Assembly (NCBI GenBank): GCA_023014485.1 | Contig: JAJOZX010001574.1 | Span: 757,001 to 821,000 of the forward strand | DNA length: 64,000 nucleotides | Source of the DNA: Bathynomus jamesi | Lineage: Eukaryota; Arthropoda; Malacostraca; Isopoda; Cirolanidae | Reading direction: 5' to 3' | In this document: positions 20,801 through 32,394 of the stretch, piece by piece | How the letters are laid out: each line of letters begins with the position of its first letter | Numbering within the stretch: the stretch's first letter is position 1 | Notes under the pieces: model-generated | The model's database searches: none | Told to the model about the DNA's origin: nothing | Seen by the model: only the letters and a program-made list of their open reading frames with translations | Made by a program: the position numbers and the translations under genes

Positions 20801-23800
20801 GGCGTGCTTTTTGCGGGCATTGCCCTTGGCCCTTCCTTCTGCATTAAAAAATGTTTGTGTAGTGAAGAATAGGGGGAGAAGTGTGTGTTTGAGAGCATGC
20901 GGGACTGCTCACGGTAGATAAGACAAGGGAAAAGATCAGCTAAGGAGGACAGTGACAGGAGAAACATGAGTTCCAGCACTCCCTGTCTCCTGGCTAACGT
21001 TCTCCCCGGAGTACTTCCCTGTTCAGTTGGTGTCTACACTCTTCTCTTAAAAAGTGCTAAGCTTGTTCTCAATTTCATTATGATTTATTCATGAAAGCTA
21101 AATTTATGTTAAAGATAAGAGGAACAAATTTGATCGTCATAAGATAAACTTAAAATATTTCTTTTGCAAGTGCTTAAAATAAAAGATTCAGCCTTATGTT
21201 AAGTTACGTTTCTTTAGGTAAAGTTAGATAGTTCTATTTAAAATACGAACTCTATAAACGTAAATGAAGTCCATCTGAAAATTAATCAACTTGTTTAAGC
21301 TCGGATCTCGACTTTATTCATGTAATCCACAACCTAACCTAACTTAACCTGACTTTTTTAGACACTGTGAATTACATTCAAAGTCAATCTAAAAAACTGT
21401 CAAATTGCACTCGAATGTCAGAGCATCCATCGCACGTAAAGTTAAATGTGAAGTTCTTACTGGTTTAGCAGTACGTCGAGGTCTCGTTGTTACACCAATT
21501 CCCAAAGGATCAAAGAAGTTAAGCGACGATGAATTTGTTTAGTAGCTGGAGGGAGACGTCCTTTCAGTCCAGATCTACAGATCTACAGAAGCTAAGGCTA
21601 ACAAAGACCCTAAGATCCACTCTAAGGTTAGCCCGAGAGAAAGGAAAGAGTAGGGGGTTAAGAAAGGAGAATAAGGGGTTAAGTAAGTAGCAAAACCTAT
21701 CATTCGTGGGTTAACATTCATTCAAAGAAAGACTCACCATCATCATCCGCCGGCCACTGCCGACAAGTCGGAAAAATAGTCGAAGAGAATAGGAAAGGGG
21801 TGAAAGATGAAAAGAAGTAAAATAAGAACGCTTACAAACCATGCAAACACAGTCTTAACTGAAACACTGTCATACCATGCAAACTACAGACATGCAAGTA
21901 AAGAGATCTACAGATATGCAAGTAAAAAGAGGATAAGAAAAAAAAGTATAAAGAGTATAACAAAAAGTGGGTTAGTTTACGCTACGAGCTACATCTAAGT
22001 TCGTGTTAGTCTAATTTTTTTTTTGTAATAATTTTATTGCAGGCATATCACACGCTGGCATATCACACGCTGGCATATCACACGGTGGCATGTCACAAGC
22101 TGGCATTAATCGTCAACAACCCTGTGATTATGATTTTACATTAAGCTGTAGGTTCCTTTGCCATTGAACCCTTTGGCCGTTAGGGATCAGTTTTGCAATT
22201 AACAAAGACAGACTTACTAGTTAAAAAGTTTTTATTTCAGAGGAAGCGATTTTATGCCACGAAATAATTGATAAATAAGCACAACTTGAGCATAGATTTT
22301 TTTTTATTTCTTTCGTTAGTCACTTTATATATGCCTGCATCTTCCTATCTTAATACTCCTTAATTTATTAAAGACCTTAATTTAATGATATCATTTCTTT
22401 ATCAGAATAGGATTTTTAAGGGCGTTAGGAAAGAAAAAGTAACCATTAGAAAGCAGTTACAGGACATCTTGAAAGAAAAGTCGAGTTTCGGTAAGTTTTT
22501 ATCTTTTTATTGTAATATATTTTCAGTGTATTATGTTTCCAGTTACCTTTTTCTTCTATACTATATAGATGCGGATTAAACAGTGTGTAGTGAAACTGCA
22601 TAGACTCACTCCATAGGACGCCTTTCCACTGTTACAGAATATTCCCCAGTTTCAATAAGCTTTTCATTATTTCAGTCATCGTTTTGTATACAGAGGTGGA
22701 ATGTAGGACTTGTGAGGGGGTACTCTAGTATAAAATCCTTCACCATGCAGTTTCCTAGGCACAGTAGATACACTCGCTAAAAGACGTATGTGGATGCGTT
22801 GTTTACCTTCATTTGCACATCTAAAGTCATATGATGGAAGGGGGTCTACCTACGGGTATACGTGGGATCCGAACCGTGGGTCGCTACATAATCTGGCCGC
22901 AAAGGACGGTCTCTCATCCACCTACTACCCAAACGCTGTGTTACGAAATTGGCTACAACGTAGCCGTACTAAAAGATATGTACACTTATTGACCTTGTGG
23001 GTGATACATTTTAGGCTATACATCCACTTTTTCCTCACCACATGCTTCAATGTTCGCGCGCGCAAGTTCGTCATATTTGGCTTGTCTGATCTGGGCTACA
23101 CACAATCATATAATAATAATAATAATAATAATATTAATAATATTTCGTATAATATTTCAAAAATTCAAAATTTAAAAATTTCATTCAGAGAAAGAATACA
23201 TTTTATATAAAGCTTTAACATAGGCCTATCTTTAAACAGAGAAATAGCTTTTTCCCATTATACTGTAATTTAGATATCTGATATGACATTAATGACATTA
23301 CTGTATATAAACTATTCTTGTCTGAATATGCCGTTTTACTCGTCCTATTATCTTACGCTCAGTTATTATGTTGCCAAATTCAAATTACGTAATCTCTGAT
23401 CTATAGGCTACTTATGAATACTGACTGTAACAGGCAGCCTAACTTACTTTGTTTGGACCACATTGCTATCCCCTATCCCTCCTTCTGAAGCCACACACTT
23501 TACCCAACGATCCTGCCGCTGTTGAAAACATTTTTCGAAAACACTTTTCGGAATGGTCAAAAACTGCCCCGTCGAATTTCTTTTAATGGTCTCAACATCA
23601 TCGAATCGGTGTCCTTTCAAGGTTTGTTTGAACTTCGGAAACAAAAAAATCGATGGAGCCAAATCCGGCGAATATGGAGGCTGCTGTACTTGTGGGGGGG
23701 AGGGGGGGGGTAGCGTTTTTGGACAAAATTTGCGGGACAAGTTGCGACGAGTGAGATGGCGCGTTGTCGTGATGAAGCATCCAGTTTCCGGACTCCCACT

Positions 23801-24105
23801 TCTGCGGCCGTTTTCTCCGAACTGCTTCACGTAGACGTTCCAAAACTTCAATGTAAAATTCCTTGTTCATTGTTTGTCCCCTGTGTAGCATATTCATGGC
23901 GCATAACACCTTCACAGTGAAAAACAAAAACAAGTAACATGAAAAATCTCAGCTAAAAAAACACGCTTAACTTTATCGGTTCACCACAATAGACTGACGC
24001 TACACAATGAAGTGCAACCCCATCAGTCAAGTCGGCTCGACATGCAGACTGCAGAGACATGTTTAGCACAGTCACAACTCCAAGCGTAACCTTGTGTGAA
24101 CAAAC

Positions 24106-24169
<64 letters not shown>

Positions 24170-27100
24170 GTTAGTTAGAGAGAGTGAGAGCGAGTTAGAG
24201 AGTTTTCAGTCGTGGAAACAGAAAAATAAACAAGGAACAAGGTCTGTAGAGTACGGTGGATGTGATTGAAAATCTGTGTCAACCTCAGTCAAATATTACG
24301 TCACCAACAGCGATCGGCGAAAGGGAACACTGTCCTGTTGGCGAATCCAATTTTTCTCTCTCCACAGCTCCGGTCGCCTTCTGCAGAAGGTGTCTCGGAG
24401 ACGATGGAGACTATCTCTATAAATCTTTTTGGTTGTGGTTCTTCTGTGTGGTTTAAACTCGTAATGAAGAAATCTTTTGTAGTCAAAAAAGACCTCTATC
24501 TAATCGGATTTATGTATAGGCAGAGTAGGCACCCGCTTAGGGCGGCAAATTTTGTTGTATTTCAACCTAAATAGGGCGAAGAAAACAAAAAATAGAAAAT
24601 AAATAACGTATAAGCACTAACAAATTAAATGGATTCACAAATAAGTTTTAAAATAAAAAAGAAGAGCAGTCTTTAATACCAAACTAGTGATATCAAATGA
24701 CGCAACTATTGGGCACTTTAATCCTTGGGTAAGGGTGGCAAAATGCTGAGTACCTTATCAGAGTTGTGAATAGTATCCAATTTCGTTATTTGAGTAAAAG
24801 CAGAAGTAATCAGTGAAAAAATGACTCGAGTAAGAAAAAAGATTAACCACTAAAAAAGTTAATTAAGGAGTACTTTAAGTAACGAGTAACCACCAAAAAG
24901 TTACCCACGTAACAGTAACTAAGGGGAGATGAACTGTTTTTGTTATTGTTGTTGTGTTTAAACATTGATGAAACATAGTGTTTTCTGGACTTTTGTATTT
25001 TCTAATGTATAAATAGTAATTGATTTCAGAAATGTTGTTAGTTTTCATATATTTGTGCCAAAAATAATGAAATTTGTATATGTACGGACGGATGTGTTTT
25101 TTGAAAATTGTGTTTTTGGTTAGTTTTATTCGGTTAGTTTAGTAGTTTATTCGGTCTTTTGGTTTTTTATTCGGAAAACACCAAATTGACGTGGCTGTTG
25201 TGATTTTGGAGAAATAAATAAAAGCAATCAATTATGTATGGGACCCCATTTTTGAACTATGATGTTCAAATTCAAATACCTTTTGACGAAACACTTTTCC
25301 CACGATTTGCTTAAATTTCACAATATCGCTTTCGTCTGTAATCTGTATCAATTAAGCTCTTTAAAATTTAAATCCAATTGGTTGAATTATTTTTTTTTTA
25401 GAACGAATGAATTTTCAAATTTAGTTAAAAAAAGTGTATGGCGTTCTAAACTTTTGGCTAGTCCAGTTCAAGTAGTAATAGCGAAAAAAGATAAAAAAAT
25501 TCGTACGATTTTTTTTCAAACTTGCTCAAAAACTGCGATTACTTCCCATTCAACGTCATTCCCATTCCCATTCCCATTCCCATTCTCATTTTCGGTCCTC
25601 ACTGGAAAATGACCTAAAATGAAAAATCCATATTTGACAAAAGCGTGTCTTCATTTGGAACACAAAATTGTTTTCGTCGCTGAAAACGGCGCCAAATGAG
25701 AAGGGGTAATATTTCTTAACCTAACTCAGGGAACCATTGGGTTCATTGAATGCCCAGTTAGGTCAACTGTACGCCCTTGACGATTGGTTAGGTTTAGTCG
25801 TGATATTTTCGTTAAAACTAACGAAAACATCACGACTAAACCTAACCAATCGTCAAGGGCGTACAGTTGACCTAACCGGGCATTCAAATTTTATCTTATG
25901 TAAATAATGGTTCTCTATTTATTATATGTTTGCAATAAATAATAAATTTGTTGTTATTGTTTTCTTATCTTATTTTGGTTAATTTGCAGTTTAAACTTTC
26001 GGGGTGGATATAGATGAAAAGATCAACATTGGGGTGGTAATTGTTGAAGAGAGTATGAGTTGTCCTAGGTATGAGTTGTCCTAGGTATGAGTTGTCCGGG
26101 TCTGAGTTGTCCGGGTCTGAGTTGTCCGGGTATGTGTTGTCCTGGTATGAGCTGTCCGGTCACGAGTAACAACATAGTTACCAGTTTTGAAGGTTTCTTT
26201 GCTCCTCCTGTGAGCTTTTTGTTCACCTCGAGAGCTTTCGCTTCTCAAAGGTCCAATTTTGGACCCGAGTGACAACATATTCACCTTTCTTCGAGGTCTT
26301 TGGGTTGTCCTCACTTGAGCTTTCGCTCCGTTGGGTAAATACCCAAACAATTTGGTCGGGTCCCATTTCGGATGACTCTTGTTGAGGGCTTTCGCCTCTC
26401 ATTGGTCCCATTTTGGACTGATTGACAGCACAATTGATTACCTTCTCTTGAGGTTCTGAGTTGTCATTTGAGCTTTTGTTCGATTGGGTAATGACCCAAT
26501 TATTTTCTCCGAGTCCCATTTCAGTTGACTCTGTTTGAGAGCTTTCGCTTCTCATTGGTTCAATTTTGGACCGATTGACAACACAGTGGCTTACCTTCTC
26601 TTGAGGTCATGAGTTGCCATCTGAGCTTTCACTCGATTGAGTAATGACCCAATCATTTTTCCCGAGTCCCACTTCGGGTGACCCTTTTTGAGAGCTTTCG
26701 CTTCTCATTGGTCCAACTTTGGACCGATTGACAACACAGTTTGTAACCTTCTCTGGAGGTCCTGCGTTGTCATTTGAGCTTTTGCTCGATTGGGTAATTA
26801 CCCAATCATCTCGTCGAGTCCCATCTTGGGGTGACCCTTCATTCGACCCCACCGCGTCCTTTTTCTTGACGGTTTGGCTAGCTTTGGCTGCCATTGCCGG
26901 GGTTTTGGGAGGTTTTGTTGGGCCTTTATCTGTTTGGCCTTTTCCGTTTTTCTTTCGTCCTTTGAACCAGAAATTTTTCCGATGGTGGCCCTTCTTCCTG
27001 CAGAAAGTACAGAACCCCTTTTTCTTCAGGTTCTTTGCCGGTTCTGTTTCGGCGGGTTTCCTTTCGTTGCCTGAACCAACAATTTTGTCTTATATGGCCC

Positions 27101-30100
27101 TTCTTCCTATAGAAGGTGCAGAATACCCATTCTTTTCAGGTATCTTTTCTGCTTGGTCGTTCCGGTTTCCTTTTCGATTTTTGAACCAATATTTGACTTT
27201 TGTATCGCCCCCATCTTTTGCAATAGGTACAGAAACCCCATTTTTTTTGTGGGCTTTCCCTCTGTTTTCCCTTTGCAGATTTCCCGTGGTTTGTTGAACC
27301 AACATTTGTTGTAAGTGTGGCCCCTTCTTGCGCAATATGTATAGAATAGCCCTGTTCTGTTGTCTGTTTGTTGATTTTGACTTGTTTTTGTCATTGATTT
27401 TGTTGTGAGTGGGAGAATTCACACATTCAACCGTATCAACTTTTTCCTTCGTGGGTGTTTGGTTTTCTAACCTCGGTTTGCCTTCGTCATAGGCTTCAGT
27501 GTGGTTAATAACCCTCACACCTTCAAACGTGTCAGAAATTTCCCGTGTGGGTGTGTACTTTTTCATGTTCCCCGTATTTCCCTATTCTGTTTCCAATAAC
27601 ATTATCGTACTTCCTTTTCTGTCTCCTCAATCAGTAGTTTACACTTGTACTGAGTAAAAATGAAAATTTTTGAACAGATCGCAATCGCAAACTTGCGATT
27701 GTATAACCAGGAACTTCTCGAATTTTTTCCTATATTACTTATTTATTAATTTGCGAATTCACAAACTTAAAAATAGCAAAGTTGGTGTGTCCTAATATAA
27801 AATGATGCTTCATGAATTATTACTTATGGCCCGGTTCATAGGCGCTTCGAATGGAATGAAGAGGCTCGAAAAGGCCAACTGTCGTTTGGAGAAAAGAATG
27901 GAAATGCTGGATTTACCGGTGAAAGAAGGTGTGATTTACTTCCCGACATGCACGACTGTGAAAATATGCACCGGTTGTTGCCTCGGAGTGAGGAGATGCA
28001 GACCAACGAAAGCAAAAAAAAAGGTGATCCAGGTAAGCCTGTATAAGTGTTTTATATACATTTCATTACTCACAGGTTTCCAAACTTGTCCATTTCCAAT
28101 AGTGAGAAGAGCGCGATTGAGAATTTCAGATGAGACGAGTCTCAATTCTAAAATTTCCACTGTAGGATTTCCCACTTTCATTAAATTAGATATTTTCATA
28201 AAAAATACCCCTCGGTGCCTCACTTGTTTGATGGTCCTTTTTTCTTTTTACCCTTTTATCCAAATCGAGAAAATATTTTTCCACAAATTTGGAATTCTGA
28301 CTTCGAGCATTCCTATATACGGACCACGGAGAGGAATAAGAATAACAGTGGGTGAGAAGTTATCTTATATATCCTTTCAATTCGTAGAAGAATAATTATA
28401 CATACTGTAGTACGTATAGGATATAAATGACTTCTGACTCATTTGGAATTTCGTGCATGCGCACATGTATGGTTGTAATTGTATACACGTTCTGTAAGTA
28501 GTTTCTTCTGTTTCGGTTTGAGTTGCTTTTTGCAGACGATCAATATCAATTTAAAATTCAGTTTTCAACTACACATCGTATCAACTGAGTTGAAATGCCA
28601 CGAAAAATGGATTAAAATTATATCATTACATTTCAGGTCATGGAAATTACTGCATCTTCTCCTTCAGCCATCACGGACGCCGATATTGCAAATTCATCAT
28701 TTATTAACAGGACTGTAACGAACCACAAAAAATGTAAGTGTGAATGCGAGATTCCACAGACTGGCTGCAACAGTCCCTACCATGATTACAGTGCCCTGGA
28801 TTGCAGCTGCAAGTGTAAAGACAAGTAAGAGAATCACATTTATTACAGGGATATTACTGTAAAAATAATTAAAATTCGAAACACAGAATAATATTAGCAC
28901 AAAATGCGTGATTCCATGTAAATGAAAGCTATCAGTGGATAAATTTGCAACAGTCACTACTGAAAAAAAGTAGGCTTGATTAAAATAGGCATTTATTTTT
29001 GTCATTTCACATTTAACTTGAAAGTTTAACTTTAGGTAGTTGATAAGTTTCATTAATTACAGTATTTACTCCTCTACTTTACAGACTCGCCGAAATGAAG
29101 TGTCTTTTCAAAGCGGGAACTCACAAATGGTATGGGGCAAGTTGCTCTTGCGAATGCCTTGACAAAATGGAATGTTCCTCTGGGTATTTTTATGACTCGG
29201 AAACTTGCAAGTAAGGCAGAGTTAAATAATAATATTAAAAGTTTCGAACTGAATTATCAGTATAAATTAACTGATTAAAAATTCGACAACAGTTGTGGTA
29301 TTATTTGCGTTTCATTAACGTTTAGGAAACACAAAACATGCGAAACAAACTCTAAAATTGTAAGCTATATAATACAATTACATGTTGCTCAAAAAATTGC
29401 TAAGAGAGAAATCCATTATTTTAAAAGCTGTATACTTACACTTTGCAATTATATACTGTAATAATTCGCTCAAACTTTCGCCTCCAACTCAACCCAAGAC
29501 GACTCTGGTGCTGTTCCTCCATCTCCTCCTCCCTCTGATTTAATTATGTTTGAAATTAGAATCTCTCCAAAGATGTTTATTCTGCCCTATTTGGGTTCAA
29601 TTCTAGGAGGACGAACGGTCCTGATGGTGTCCCTCCTGTTGTACTCAAGATCTGTGTTTCTGTTCTGACACCCTGCCGAGGTAAACTCTTTCATCTTTGT
29701 CTTTCATCTGGTACTTTTCCTTCCTGCTGGGTGTTCGCTTTCATTCATCCTGTCCCAACGAAAAGTGGCCGCTCTCAACCCTTCAGCTATTATCCAATTG
29801 CTTTGATTTCTTTCCTTTCTAAAGTTTCTAATTCAATCCTTAATAAGAAGATTTTTAAACACCTCTCAACTCACAATTTTCTTTGAGATCGTCAACATGG
29901 GTTCCGCTCTACTGACGATCTTCTCTGACTTGGTTATCCTTCTTTCGGGAACTTGGTGAAACTTTTGCTATTGCGCTAGACATATCAAAAGCTTTTGATA
30001 GAGTCTGGCGCAAATGTTTAATTTCTATACTGCCCTCCTTCGGTTTCTATCTTCTATCTGTGCCTTCATCTCTAATTTCCTTTCTGGCCGATCTATAGCT

Positions 30101-31082
30101 GCGGTTGTAGACGGCCATTGTTCTTCTCCTAAAGCTATTAACAGTGGTGTTCCTCAGGGTTGTCCTGTCACCCATTCTTTTCCTTTCATTTATCAATGAT
30201 CTATTAAGTCACACTTCCTGTCCTATCCATTCCTATGCCGATGATTCCACCCTTTTTACATCTCTTTTCAACAGACACTCAGTGCGTCGCGTGGGACGTA
30301 CACAACCTCTGATCTGATTGGGGCAGAGGAAAGCTTGTGGCTTTCAATGCCTCAAAACCCCAATTCCTTCCTTGTCTACTCCTCACAATCTTCCACACGG
30401 CTATCCCCTTACCTTCAATAATACACAACTCAGTCCTTCCTACCTTCAACAATACACAACTCAGTCCTTCGCTTTTTCTAAAACAGCTTCTAGGAAGTTA
30501 GGTGTGTTGTACCACCTCCGCAGTTTGTTCACCCCGCGTTCATTTACTGCTCTGTACAGGAGTCTCTTGTCCGCACCTGTATGGAGGTCGCTTCTCATGT
30601 GTGATGTGGCTCAACCTATGCAGCTCTACTTGACTGGATGAAATCAAAGGTTTTCGTCTCATCACTTTCCCGCCTCTTACTGACTGTCTTCATTCCCTCT
30701 CTCTTCGCCGCAATGTTGCCTCACTCTCTCTTTATTATTGCTATTATAACGAGTACTGCTTTTCTGAACTCTTTAACTGCATGCCTCCTCCTTTAAGGAG
30801 AGCACGCTGCACCAGACTTTCGACACTTTCTCATTCCTTTTCTGTCCAACTCTGTAACGCAATGGTTAATCAGTATTTTTAATCTTTCATCTACTCAACC
30901 GGTCAACTCTGGAACAATCTTCCCCAATCCATCTTTACCCCTGATGACCTCCAATTTTTCAAACGCAGAATGTCCAAGTATCTTGAAAACCTTGGACCTT
31001 GATTTTGGGATTCTTCTTCCTCTCTGGGAGGGGCGTTTTTGCGGCATTTGCCCTTGAACCCTACTTCCTGTATAAGAAATAT

Positions 31083-31127
<45 letters not shown>

Positions 31128-32352
31128 CAAAGGTAGGCCCTATATTCATAACCAATTTACTTCTTACAATAGACGATATTTGAACGCCAAATCAAACCTA
31201 AAATCCTTCGTCAAAGGTTTTACACTATCTAAGCCGGAAATGTAAGACAAACTCAAATATTGTTTTTTATGCCCCTCGGGAACCTTTAGTTAACTAAAAA
31301 CAATATTTGAGTTTGCCTTACATTTCCGGCTTAGAAAGTGTAAAACCTTTGACGAAGGATTTTAGGTTTGATTTGGCGTTCAAATAGTCGTCTACTGTAA
31401 AAAGTATGATAAATTGGTTATGAATAACTTTGCAAAACAGGAGAAAGCTGGTGTCTACAGCATTCCCTGTAAAAATTGTGATTTAGTATATGTAGGAGAA
31501 ACTGGAGAAATATTGAAACTCGTATTGAAGAACATAAATATGCCTTCAGATGCTGTAACACTTATAATGCAATTTTTTATCACGCCAGCCAAAATGATCA
31601 TGCCATAGACTGGGAACCAAGTAAGTTACTTTATAAATGTAATAATTATGTCAAAAGAAAAATAATAGAATTTGTATGTGTAGAACAAGAGGATAATTTT
31701 AATTTGTGCGAAGGTACTTATAAGCTGGACCCTTTAATGAGATTCCTGGTCAAAAAATCCCTTCCAGTGTCGGGTGAACGGGATCTAACCTTGGTGTGAA
31801 TTTCTTAATGGTCTCTGTCCTTCTAGAATGTTCCTTACCTTTCCTGGATTGTTTTCTTACTCACTTTTGTTCATTCGTTTTTCTGTATCCACCCGAAGAG
31901 GATGCCAGTGGGCATCGAAACTGTTGTGGAAATAAACTCCGTCTATTAGTGTGGGTTTTATTGTCACATTCTTTTGTAAACTTAGGATTTAAGTTCTGTT
32001 TCGAAATTCAAAATCCTTTTTTTATTTTCATGGTTTTTTAATGGAGGCATTTCCTATATTTTATAAATCTTATGATGTATTTTATAACTAAAATGAGAAT
32101 AAAAATTTGATTACCAAAGTTTTACCGCCTTTGTGGACTCCCAGAATTCAAAACTGGAGCGATGTTCACCAACAAAATTTGTTGAACATAAACAATCCTC
32201 ATTAAATCATTAATTTTGAATATAATAATCTCAAAATTGGTGTCATATATACTGTTTTCATACTTTTGCTCTATATGAGTTTCATTATGATTGGTTAATA
32301 AATGTTGATTTCATGGCCGTTTTTAGAGTGAACCCTTTTTTTTGGTAGACGG

Positions 32353-32394
<42 letters not shown>

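Noticed and set aside
24256..24574. Overlapping frames at 24256-24574 as a gene or LTR
   Set aside because: No protein motifs, and I could not find a second matching terminal repeat.
26045..26165. CRISPR-like array
   Set aside because: Units are contiguous 15-17-mers without spacers, in a eukaryotic intron.
26719..27297. A 192-codon plus-strand frame opposite the gag-like gene
   Set aside because: Antisense shadow; the knuckle and 51-residue motifs are on the minus strand.
28023..28032. Alternative donor at GTGATC for exon 3
   Set aside because: GTAAGC nine bases later is stronger and keeps phase 0 with exon 4; both keep frame, so it remains a minor possibility.
27802..28395. A 197-codon open frame starting at 27802 as a gene of its own
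   Set aside because: Its middle is PVF exon 3. The start and the part after 28032 are intron, as shown by the GTAAGC donor and loss of family similarity.
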